Below are positions 1 to 5,424 of a stretch of 7,424 nt of DNA, piece by piece. The notes under the pieces are model-generated. The model did not search any database. It was not told the DNA's origin and saw nothing but the letters and a program-made list of their open reading frames with translations. The DNA comes from JBGSIZ01 sp041742255 (GTDB lineage Bacteria > Pseudomonadota > Alphaproteobacteria > Rhodobacterales > Rhodobacteraceae). The stretch spans positions 1-7,424 of the forward strand of contig JBGSIZ010000142.1 in NCBI GenBank assembly GCA_041742255.1, in the 5' to 3' direction. The stretch's first letter is position 1, and each line of letters opens with the position of its first letter. The position numbers were made by a program, and so were the translations under genes.

Positions 1-2
1 TG

Positions 3-56
3 CCCGGCACGCTGGCGCTCTTGCTCACACACGGCGCATTTACCGACATCACCTGA
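3..56 (+). CDS. 3' end of an upstream gene, possibly DUF2063 (BufC/HvfC-like)
   Basis: Only the last 17 codons and a TGA stop are in the window; they read PGTLALLLTHGAFTDIT. The stop lies 12 nt before the DoxX start, so the two are probably co-transcribed. A hydrophobic 'ALLL..GAF' tail directly before a DoxX gene is reminiscent of DUF2063 putative DNA-binding proteins, which in many proteobacteria sit between a DUF692 maturase and DoxX in bufferin-type copper-binding peptide operons. What is seen is only a short open frame; the family name is inferred from context and could be wrong. Confidence 0.45.
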   Translation, partial: PGTLALLLTHGAFTDIT

Positions 57-68
57 AAGGTCCACCCC

Positions 69-620
69 ATGTCCGCCCTCCTCGCTTTGCCCAACCGCGT
101 GGCCGATACCCTGAACCGGGCATCCCCTACGATCCTGCCCACGCTCGCGCGGCTCACCTTTGCGGCGGTTCTTGTGGGGTATTTCTGGAAATCTGCGGGA
201 ACCAAGGTGGGCGACGGCCTGTTGGGCTTTTTGTCCCCCTCATCGGGGGCCTACGCCCAGATTTTCCCCAAGGCGTTCGAGGCGACGGGCTACGACACCG
301 CGCAACTCGGGCTGTTCCATTGGGCGGTTGTGGTGGCGGGGACAGCGGCGGAATACGCACTGCCCCTGCTGATCGTCCTGGGGCTTCTCACCCGGCTCGC
401 GGCGGTCGGGATGATCGGCTTCATCGTGGTGCAGTCGCTTACCGACCTCTATGGGCACGGCGGGTTGGCGCAGGGCACGCTGGGGGCGTGGTTCGACCGG
501 TTTCCGGACGGGCTGATCCTCGATCAACGGCTGTTCTGGGTGACCATACTTATGGTGCTGGTGTTCAAGGGGGCAGGACCGCTCTCACTCGACAGGGTTT
601 TGTTCAGAAATGCGCGGTAG
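69..620 (+). CDS. DoxX family integral membrane protein
   Basis: This is a 183-residue DoxX/SURF4-type membrane protein. Four hydrophobic segments are visible at about residues 22-40, 83-105, 107-124 and 153-167. Family hallmarks are 'AAEYALPLLIVLGLLTRL' around TM2/TM3 and a C-terminal 'GAGPLSLD' (168-175), which resembles the usual G-x-G-x-x-SLD ending of DoxX proteins. An AAAGG at 56-60 lies 8 nt before the ATG. DoxX proteins are inner-membrane proteins linked to redox or metal stress, and one copy commonly closes DUF692/DUF2063 (bufferin, BufD) operons. The upstream partial gene fits that layout, but the diagnostic genes lie outside the window. Its 3' end overlaps the convergent gene by 17 bases. 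Confidence 0.88.
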   Translation: MSALLALPNRVADTLNRASPTILPTLARLTFAAVLVGYFWKSAGTKVGDGLLGFLSPSSGAYAQIFPKAFEATGYDTAQLGLFHWAVVVAGTAAEYALPLLIVLGLLTRLAAVGMIGFIVVQSLTDLYGHGGLAQGTLGAWFDRFPDGLILDQRLFWVTILMVLVFKGAGPLSLDRVLFRNAR

Positions 621-972
621 GCTCATCGGGCTTGCCGGCGGCAATCGCCAACACACCGCCCAAGCCCGCGAACCCGATCGGAAACATGGTGCCGACGTTG
701 AACCCGAAACCCTGCCAGAACAACACGGCGGCCAATAACATGGCGACACCGCCCCACAATGCGCGGGATCTGGCCATGGCGCCGCCCGCAATCGCCAGCA
801 GCGGGGCGAGGAAGGCCGCCAGTTTTACAAAGCCGGGATTGTCAAGGAAACCAAAGGTTTGGCCGAATTCCTGATAGCGGTCCGTGGCCTCGGCATAGCC
901 GTAGCCGATCAGGCCCACGACGATACCCATAAGGCCCGCAATCAGGCCAAGGGTCAGGGCGGCATTGCGCAT
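604..972 (-). CDS. small four-helix membrane protein of unknown function
   Basis: I do not recognise a named family in this 122-residue protein. It has four hydrophobic stretches (about residues 4-24, 47-66, 70-87 and 92-112). A short polar loop (28-45, 'EATDRYQEFGQ...DNPG') separates the first two. No signal-peptide cleavage motif or catalytic motif is evident. The start is well supported: on the minus strand AAAGGAG ends 6 nt before the ATG. It begins 47 nt downstream of the ArsC-like gene on the same strand, so the two probably form an operon. Its stop lies inside the last codons of the convergent doxX gene. A role in the inner membrane is inferred from hydrophobicity alone. Confidence 0.75.
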   Translation of the reverse strand: MRNAALTLGLIAGLMGIVVGLIGYGYAEATDRYQEFGQTFGFLDNPGFVKLAAFLAPLLAIAGGAMARSRALWGGVAMLLAAVLFWQGFGFNVGTMFPIGFAGLGGVLAIAAGKPDEPTAHF

Positions 973-1019
973 CGGTCTCTCCTTTTATCAATTCTGCACA
1001 CATAAGGGGTCGCGGGCGA

Positions 1020-1346
1020 TTATCCAAGAACCGCCTTTTGCACGTCCGGCCCCCATCCCACATGCCAGCGGTCCGCGACCCAGATCACCGGGCGTTTCAT
1101 CAGGGTCGGATGGGCAGCCAGCAACGCCATGGGATCGCTGGCCTTTTCCACGTCGGACAGGCCCCGCCATGTGGCAGAGGCGCGGTTGACCAACGCATCG
1201 CCCAACGCGGCCCACATCGCGTCCAGATCGGCGGGGGATACGCCATCGGCGCGCACGTCTGTGACGACGGGGGACAGCCCGGCAGCTTCAACCGATTTTA
1301 ACGCTTTGCGGCAGGTGTCGCAGGTTTTCAGGACAAAAATACGCAT
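1020..1346 (-). CDS. ArsC/Spx-like thioredoxin-fold protein (paralogue 1)
   Basis: This is a 108-residue member of the ArsC/Spx/YffB family of small glutaredoxin-like proteins. The CxxC motif (Cys9-Asp-Thr-Cys12) follows the first beta strand, and the family 'KRPVI' motif is at 84-88 (Arg85-Pro86). 'RxxRWHVGW'-type C-terminal residues are also present (Arg93, Trp94, Gly97, Trp98). I chose the ATG at 1346 because AAAGGAG lies 5 nt upstream; a frame extension to 1394 adds 16 residues without a site and is unlikely. Classical arsenate reductases have one active-site Cys and partner Arg residues, whereas the CxxC here is closer to Spx/YffB, so arsenate reduction should not be assumed. No ars operon genes are nearby. 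It probably leads a two-gene operon with the membrane protein downstream, and it is divergent from the cold shock gene. Confidence 0.85.
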   Translation of the reverse strand: MRIFVLKTCDTCRKALKSVEAAGLSPVVTDVRADGVSPADLDAMWAALGDALVNRASATWRGLSDVEKASDPMALLAAHPTLMKRPVIWVADRWHVGWGPDVQKAVLG

Positions 1347-1402
1347 CACCGCTCCTTTTGCGGGCATTTGGGCGGGTCCGGCGGGCATTGACAAGGCTGT
1401 GA

Positions 1403-1430
1403 CTTGATTTTCAGCGCACGGCGCTAGAAT
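1403..1430 (+). promoter_or_regulatory. predicted promoter of the cold shock gene
   Basis: A -35-like CTTGAT (1403-1408) is separated by 16 nt from TAGAAT (1425-1430), one base from the TATAAT consensus. Transcription would start near 1437, giving a leader of about 70 nt before the cold shock ATG. The spacer holds a 5-bp inverted repeat, AGCGC/GCGCT (1413-1417 and 1421-1425), which could be an operator. A perfect TTGACA (1388-1393) further upstream has no good -10 at normal spacing. This is a sequence-pattern prediction only. Confidence 0.4.
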
Positions 1431-1508
1431 TTTTCAACAAGGATTTCGTCCGTGGCCCACCGGCACGGGGCCAAATTCGCCAAGACCAACGACCAACAGG
1501 AGACAGCG

Positions 1509-1718
1509 ATGCCAACAGGCACCGTAAAATGGTATAACACAACAAAGGGTTACGGGTTCATCGCGCCCGATGACGGGGGCAAGGACATCTTTGTCCATGT
1601 CTCGGCGGTGGAACAATCGGGGCTGACCGGGCTGGCCGATGACCAGAAAATAACCTTTGACCTGATCGAAGGCCGGGACGGGCGGCAGATGGCGGGAAAT
1701 CTGGCCAAGGTGGGGTGA
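1509..1718 (+). CDS. CspA-family cold shock protein
   Basis: This 69-residue single cold shock domain protein is the usual length for the CspA family, which are cytoplasmic OB-fold proteins that bind single-stranded RNA and DNA and act as RNA chaperones. The nucleic-acid-binding motifs are clear: RNP1 as KGYGFI (13-18) and RNP2 as DIFVHV (26-31), with the conserved Trp8, Phe17, Phe28 and His30. The ATG at 1509 is preceded by AGGAGA with a 5-nt gap. An in-frame ATG at 1452 would add 19 unconserved polar residues and is not preferred. The leader is about 70 nt from the predicted promoter, shorter than the long thermosensing leader of E. coli cspA. It is divergent from ArsC-like paralogue 1 and convergent with paralogue 2. 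Confidence 0.95.
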   Translation: MPTGTVKWYNTTKGYGFIAPDDGGKDIFVHVSAVEQSGLTGLADDQKITFDLIEGRDGRQMAGNLAKVG

Positions 1719-1749
1719 TCCGCCAGCACGATTGGGGCCTTGGATTTTG

Positions 1750-1782
1750 CGTCGGTATCCCGTCGGTATCGCGGCGGTGTCG
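1750..1782. repeat. three tandem 11-bp repeats between convergent genes
   Basis: Three head-to-tail copies of an 11-base unit occupy the gap between the cold shock gene and the second ArsC-like gene: CGTCGGTATCC, CGTCGGTATCG and CGGCGGTGTCG. Copies 1 and 2 differ only at the last base; copy 3 differs from copy 2 at two. They start 32 nt after the cold shock stop and end 9 nt from the arsC-like stop. No U-run or strong hairpin typical of an intrinsic terminator was seen in the 73-nt gap. Confidence 0.75.
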
Positions 1783-1791
1783 TTTTGGCGG

Positions 1792-2118
1792 CTACACGCC
1801 CCACGACGCCTGAACGGCCGGGGTCCAACCCGCCGTCCAACGAGTGCCGTCGGTGATCACGGGGCGGGTCATCATGCGCGGATCGTGGGCCAATTGGGTT
1901 TCCACCTCGGACTCGCGCAGATAAGCGTTGAGCGACCGGAACGCCGGCGACGCGCGGTCAATCACCGCCGCCCCCACATTGACGGCGAGCGTGGCCCACT
2001 CGGCCTCGGACAACGGCGCGCCGCGCACATCGCGAAAGGTCACAGGAACATCCGCCGCCGCAAACGCCTTGAGGGCGGCGACGCAGGTGGAACAGGTGGG
2101 CAGGCCGTAAAGGGTCAT
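1792..2118 (-). CDS. ArsC/Spx-like thioredoxin-fold protein (paralogue 2)
   Basis: This is a second 108-residue ArsC/Spx-family protein. It has CxxC (Cys9-Ser-Thr-Cys12) after the first strand, 'TRPVI' at 84-88 (Arg85-Pro86), and Arg93, Trp94, Gly97 and Trp98. It aligns without gaps to the paralogue at 1020-1346, sharing Arg55-Ala-Ser, Arg61 and the C-terminal GWxPxVQ. The start codon has no convincing Shine-Dalgarno sequence; the 33-nt gap to the upstream microprotein stop contains a small GC hairpin, so translation may depend on the preceding gene. It is the last gene of the minus-strand thyX run. Redox or glutathione-linked roles are known for relatives, but the substrate cannot be told from sequence and arsenate reductase should not be assumed. 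Confidence 0.83.
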   Translation of the reverse strand: MTLYGLPTCSTCVAALKAFAAADVPVTFRDVRGAPLSEAEWATLAVNVGAAVIDRASPAFRSLNAYLRESEVETQLAHDPRMMTRPVITDGTRWTAGWTPAVQASWGV

Positions 2119-2128
2119 GGGGCGGGTC

Positions 2129-2146
2129 CGGGGTTATCTTTCCCCG
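2129..2146 (-). promoter_or_regulatory. small GC hairpin before ArsC-like paralogue 2
   Basis: On the minus strand CGGGG-AAAGATAA-CCCCG can fold as a 5-bp stem with an 8-nt loop, between the microprotein stop (2152) and the start at 2118. It is not followed by a U-run, so it is not a standard terminator. It could modulate initiation of a gene lacking an obvious ribosome-binding site. The stem is short and may be chance. Confidence 0.25.
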
Positions 2147-2151
2147 CTGTT

Positions 2152-2292
2152 CTACCCCATGCTCGGTCCGAGAACCAGCGGGGTGATCGGCGGATTCGCC
2201 ACTTCCCCTCGTGGCCCAACCGCACCCGTGGCAAAATATCCCAACGCGCCCAAGCTAAAGGTAAGAATGGCCAGCATCCAATCAAAGCGCAC
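2152..2292 (-). CDS. 46-residue single-helix membrane microprotein, GTG start
   Basis: This short gene has no ATG at its start. Translation from GTG at 2292 gives 46 residues beginning MRFDWMLAILTFSLGALGYF. A hydrophobic helix spans about residues 5-21, followed by a Gly/Pro-rich tail with 'GAVGPRGE' and 'NPPITPLVLGPS', ending at TAG. The start is strongly supported: AAAGGAG (2300-2306) lies 7 nt upstream. An internal ATG at codon 6 would give 41 residues but has no comparable site. The ribosome-binding site lies within the final codons of the PIN gene, whose TAA is only 4 nt before the GTG, so translational coupling is likely. I do not recognise the family. The helix and conserved-looking Pro/Gly tail suggest a real inner-membrane microprotein, not a chance frame. 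Confidence 0.62.
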   Translation of the reverse strand: MRFDWMLAILTFSLGALGYFATGAVGPRGEVANPPITPLVLGPSMG

Positions 2293-2296
2293 TCTG

Positions 2297-3184
2297 TTAC
2301 TCCTTTGTTGATTGGGTCAAAGCGTCCTTCCAGTTATCTTCAAACTCGCGACGATCTTGGTCGGTTACGCCTGCACCCAGCATCGCCAACCAGTTTAACG
2401 ATTTTGGCAATTTCTGGGATGATGCTGCAGCTTCAATGACTTTGTTTTCAGCTTCCACATCGACCTCTTCGACAACCTCGTCCATGCGCTTCAGAGCATC
2501 AGTCAATTTTCCCGTTAGTAGTATCTTTCGTTTTTGAGATACTCTGTCTTTAAACTCGCGCGCAAGCCAATCATTTAAAAACCAACTACCGTTCAATTGC
2601 TCGCCAAAGTCACCGTCACGCGAAACAAGGATAATATTTGAACTTTCGGGACAAACTTGAGCACAGTTGATTATCCACTCCCAGTTAATGGCATCACCAA
2701 ACGAAGTGTCAGATGATTTGCGAGGTGGATACCCTAGCACAAACCTCTTCCTAGCTAAGTTTCTTATCTCAAATCGCTTCTTATTTGGTCGTTTAAGATT
2801 GTAGGGGCTGCTAGTATTGAAAATTCGCGAAAATGTCTTAAAAACCGGATCATATCGCGCTGGATTACTCAATATTAATTCTGCGCGCTTTTTAACGCCT
2901 TTCGAGTACTCCTTCGCTTTAGCTAGGGTTTTTGTCAGAGCTTTCGCTGAGTTTGACTCTGCCAACACTTGTGGCATCTGATTGGATTCAGGTGCTTTCA
3001 ACTGATTTATGGATTGCAATATAACTTTTTGTCGGTTCTTGAGGAATTCCATCCTAACCTGGTCACCCATAACCAGGCGATCTTTGTGTTTTTCCAGAAG
3101 CGCTAGCTGTCGCTTAGCACTTTCTCCCGGCAGCCGATAGAAATCTAGAAAAATATTGGTATCTATAAATAGCAACCAAGCCAT
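2297..3184 (-). CDS. PIN-like domain nuclease, DUF4935 type, probably acquired
   Basis: This 295-residue protein has the acidic residues of a PIN-type metal-dependent ribonuclease. Asp8 is in 'FIDTNIFLDFYR', Glu46 in 'RMEFLKN', Asp164 in 'SFGDAINWEW', and Asp190/Asp192 in 'SRDGDF'. The last two blocks and a following 'FLNDWL' are typical of the long PIN-like (DUF4935) group, not of short VapC toxins. Residues from about 215 onward form a charged helical tail. Base composition is clearly AT-richer than every neighbour, and codons such as AAA, ATA and TTT are common, suggesting horizontal transfer. The ATG overlaps the thyX stop as TAATG with no separate ribosome-binding site at good distance, pointing to reinitiation after thyX. 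No antitoxin-like partner is visible. RNA cleavage, possibly in defence or RNA decay, is inferred from the family. Confidence 0.82.
   Translation of the reverse strand: MAWLLFIDTNIFLDFYRLPGESAKRQLALLEKHKDRLVMGDQVRMEFLKNRQKVILQSINQLKAPESNQMPQVLAESNSAKALTKTLAKAKEYSKGVKKRAELILSNPARYDPVFKTFSRIFNTSSPYNLKRPNKKRFEIRNLARKRFVLGYPPRKSSDTSFGDAINWEWIINCAQVCPESSNIILVSRDGDFGEQLNGSWFLNDWLAREFKDRVSQKRKILLTGKLTDALKRMDEVVEEVDVEAENKVIEAAASSQKLPKSLNWLAMLGAGVTDQDRREFEDNWKDALTQSTKE
2300..2306 (-). promoter_or_regulatory. ribosome-binding site of the microprotein, inside the PIN gene end
   Basis: On the minus strand AAAGGAG lies 7 nt before the GTG at 2292. The same bases encode the last residues (Lys-Glu) of the PIN protein, and the stop TAA falls in the spacer. 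This site decides the GTG start. Confidence 0.7.
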
Positions 3185-4104
3185 TACCCCAAAACCCCCT
3201 CAAATTCCCGCCATTCCCCCTTGCTCATGCCTGAGGTTTCTTGCGTGACCACTTCACCCTTCAGCATCCGCCGCACGCACTCCACAGCCTTGGACGACAG
3301 GGTCACACCCCCCATCCGGTAATCCTCGAAAGCGCCATAGGCGGCGGGCACCCAATCGGCGACGATTTTGCAAATCTCTTCGGCATAAACCCGGATTTCG
3401 TATTGCGCATGGGCGTCCGCCCGCAGCCGCAGGAAATGAAACAGGTTGTGCAGGTCCACCTTCCAATACCATTGCGTATAGATATTGGCGGGCAGGTTCA
3501 TCCGGGCCAATTCGCGGGCCAGCCCTTGTTTTGCCCCCCCAGATTGATCGGTTTCGGAAATCATTTCCTCGTAATGGTCATAGGTGCGCGCCGCGTCGCC
3601 CTTGAGGATTTCCAGAACCCGCGCGGCCTCCTGCGCCGTTAATGCCGCCCCCCGCCCCTGATTGTTCACCACCGATTGCGCGGCCAATTGCGACGCTTCG
3701 GGAATATAGAATTCCCGGTCAAGGATCGAATACCGCGCCGAATATTCATTCACATTCGCCGTCCGGTGCCGGATCCATTGCCGCGCCACGAAGACCGGCA
3801 ATTTCACATGCAATTTTATCTCGCACATCTCGAACGGTGTCGAATGCCAGTGCCGCATCAGATACCGGATCAACCCGTCGTCATTCTGCACCGTTTTGGT
3901 GCCCCGGCCATAGGACACCCGCGCGGCCTGACAAATCGCGGCGTCATCGCCCATATAGTCGATCACGCGGACGAACCCGTGGTCCAGAACCGGGTGGACA
4001 TGATACAGATGCGCCTCCATCCCGTCGGACACCGCGCGCAGTGTGGGGCGGGGGGTGGCGCGCAGGGCCGCGATCTCGGCCTCCTGTTCGGGGGTGATGG
4101 GCAT
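3184..4104 (-). CDS. thyX: FAD-dependent thymidylate synthase ThyX
   Basis: ThyX converts dUMP to dTMP with methylenetetrahydrofolate as carbon donor and FAD/NADPH as reductant, replacing ThyA in many alphaproteobacteria. The 306-residue protein carries the signature RHRX7S: Arg112-His-Arg114 followed by Ser122, within 'RHRTANVNEYSARY'. The upstream 'HSTPFE' block (87-92) is also typical. Length fits the longer alphaproteobacterial ThyX proteins. I chose the ATG at 4104 because CGGAG lies 6 nt upstream and the protein then starts 'MPITPEQEAEI'; the frame stays open far upstream to 5235, but that is the shadow of the opposite-strand lipoprotein. It leads a tight minus-strand run with the PIN gene (1-nt overlap), a microprotein and an ArsC-like gene. 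A promoter is predicted about 40 nt upstream. Confidence 0.97.
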   Translation of the reverse strand: MPITPEQEAEIAALRATPRPTLRAVSDGMEAHLYHVHPVLDHGFVRVIDYMGDDAAICQAARVSYGRGTKTVQNDDGLIRYLMRHWHSTPFEMCEIKLHVKLPVFVARQWIRHRTANVNEYSARYSILDREFYIPEASQLAAQSVVNNQGRGAALTAQEAARVLEILKGDAARTYDHYEEMISETDQSGGAKQGLARELARMNLPANIYTQWYWKVDLHNLFHFLRLRADAHAQYEIRVYAEEICKIVADWVPAAYGAFEDYRMGGVTLSSKAVECVRRMLKGEVVTQETSGMSKGEWREFEGVLG

Positions 4105-4144
4105 GGCGGGCTCCGTTCTGGGTGTGCTGTCTGAGTCGTCCGCC

Positions 4145-4173
4145 ACTATATCTGCGCCGCCCTTGTGGTGAAA
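4145..4173 (-). promoter_or_regulatory. predicted thyX promoter
   Basis: On the minus strand TATAGT (4150-4145) is a good -10 element. The -35 position 17 nt further up reads TTTCAC, only a partial match. Transcription would start near 4138, giving a leader of about 33 nt before the thyX ATG. An imperfect operator-like inverted repeat, AAACC/GGTTT (4171-4175 and 4190-4194), lies next to the -35. Prediction from sequence pattern only. Confidence 0.4.
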
Positions 4174-4220
4174 CCGCCATATCCTGTGGGGTTTTCGCGC
4201 AACACCGGCGCAGTGGCGCG

Positions 4221-4249
4221 TTGACTTTGCCCCCCGGAAACCCGACACT
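4221..4249 (+). promoter_or_regulatory. possible promoter of the lipoprotein-Slam unit
   Basis: TTGACT (4221-4226), one base from the -35 consensus, is followed after 17 nt by GACACT, a weak -10. It sits 42 nt before the lipoprotein ATG in the region shared with the divergent thyX. The good -35 and poor -10 could suggest activator dependence. Nothing resembling a clear Fur box was recognised. Confidence 0.3.
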
Positions 4250-4290
4250 GTGCCGCAGTTATGCCCCCTTGTTTCGGTCTGGACACCCCC

Positions 4291-5424
4291 ATGATAAAAC
4301 CCTCGGTTGCCGCGTTGATCTGTTTTGCCGCCCTTGCGGGCTGTGACGGCACGAACCCGTTCATGGATGAAACCCCCGAAACGACGGACCCGACCGATCC
4401 CAACACCGTGCCCACTGATGGGGCCTACAGCGAATTCGCGTTCGACCGCGCCCGTGGGTTGACGATGAACCGGGTGACCTATGACGCGCTCAACAATGAC
4501 CTGATCATCAACAACCTGCCGTTTGATGGCGAAGGCGAGGATGGCGATAACGCCGCCCGCTATGACGCCGTGGCCGGCACCGAAACCACCAGCGCCACCG
4601 GCATCGAAAGAAGTATTTACGAAAGCCGCCAGACCGCCACGACCGGCATCATCAAGCATTACGCGATCTTCATCCGGGGCGACTTTCTGGAAGGGACCGC
4701 CGCCGCGGGCCGCGATTGGGCCAGTTTCGGCAACGCAGGCGCAAACATCAACCGCGCCAGTTTCAATCTGCCTGCGGATGGCGAGTATCAGTATGTCGGC
4801 GTTTACGGGGCCACCCGGACGTTTGACGAACGGCCGGGCATTGAATTGGTCACAGGTCAGGTGACCCTGTTTCTGGACGTGAACGATTTTGATCCGGCCG
4901 CTGGCATTCAGGGTGACATCATCGGCTCTGTGACCAACCGCGTCCGCGTCACCCCCGGCCTGACGGGCGGCGGCGATTTGCCCGATATCACCTTGGTCGA
5001 GGTCAGCTTTGACACCGAAACCGGCGTTTGGGACGACGGCGGGGCCGTCACGTTCCGCCCCAACGGCGACCAGCGAGACACGGGCACCCATGACGGCCTG
5101 ATCGGCGGGCCGCTGGGTCAGGAATTGGGCGGCTATGTCGTGATGGAAGGCGTCGCGGATATTCAGATCGTGCCATACGAAATCCAGCGTTACGATGATG
5201 GCGCGGATGGAGTGCAAATCGTGACCGGATTGCAATATGCTGACCCGGATACGCTACAGTCGCTCGCGAACAACTTTATCACCATTGGCTTGCTAGAGGT
5301 GGATCTGTCGCAAATCCCATCGGGTTGGACGCTGCTGAGCACCACGATCGACACCACCGAAATTCAGACCGATTTCAACGCGCGCGAGGTTGGGGTCTAT
5401 GTCGGTGACGTTGTCATCCCGTAA
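4291..5424 (+). CDS. surface lipoprotein candidate, TbpB-like barrel, Slam cargo
   Basis: This 377-residue lipoprotein has a short charged start, a hydrophobic stretch and the lipobox LAGC, so Cys18 would be lipidated. An acidic, Thr/Pro-rich tether follows (about 25-44). The body is beta-rich; residues about 122-285 resemble the eight-stranded barrel of transferrin-binding-protein-B-like lipoproteins: 'HYAIFIRGDF', 'YVGVYGATRTF', 'VTLFLDVNDFDPAAGIQGDI' and finally 'GGPLGQELGGYVVMEG' (272-287), which matches the GPxAxELGG closing motif. About 90 further residues follow. I chose the ATG at 4291 because it puts the signal peptide at the N terminus; the in-frame ATG at 4261 adds 10 residues. It overlaps the Slam-like gene by 26 nt. 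The two together imply export to the cell surface. The ligand is unknown, and no TonB receptor gene lies in the window. Confidence 0.83.
   Translation: MIKPSVAALICFAALAGCDGTNPFMDETPETTDPTDPNTVPTDGAYSEFAFDRARGLTMNRVTYDALNNDLIINNLPFDGEGEDGDNAARYDAVAGTETTSATGIERSIYESRQTATTGIIKHYAIFIRGDFLEGTAAAGRDWASFGNAGANINRASFNLPADGEYQYVGVYGATRTFDERPGIELVTGQVTLFLDVNDFDPAAGIQGDIIGSVTNRVRVTPGLTGGGDLPDITLVEVSFDTETGVWDDGGAVTFRPNGDQRDTGTHDGLIGGPLGQELGGYVVMEGVADIQIVPYEIQRYDDGADGVQIVTGLQYADPDTLQSLANNFITIGLLEVDLSQIPSGWTLLSTTIDTTEIQTDFNAREVGVYVGDVVIP

Noticed and set aside
320..874. 184-residue + strand frame
   Set aside because: It overlaps doxX in another frame and is antisense to the membrane protein gene; composition is typical of a GC-rich shadow frame.
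1388..1393. Perfect TTGACA as the -35 of the cold shock gene
   Set aside because: No acceptable -10 occurs 16-18 nt downstream; the TAGAAT at 1425 pairs better with CTTGAT at 1403.
1020..2118. Arsenic resistance locus
   Set aside because: The ArsC-like proteins have a CxxC motif closer to Spx/YffB, and no arsR, arsB/acr3 or arsH is present.
1732..2439. 235-residue + strand frame
   Set aside because: It is Arg/Gly/His-rich and antisense to the ArsC-like gene, the microprotein and the PIN end; no ribosome-binding site or family resemblance.
2297..3184. Classical VapBC toxin-antitoxin module
   Set aside because: The PIN-like protein is about twice the length of VapC and has no upstream small DNA-binding antitoxin; the upstream gene is thyX.
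4105..5235. Long N-terminal extension of thyX (683-residue frame)
   Set aside because: The extra part is antisense to the lipoprotein gene and reads as low-complexity Val/Ala/Gly/Asp-rich sequence; a good ribosome-binding site and known ThyX length support the start at 4104.
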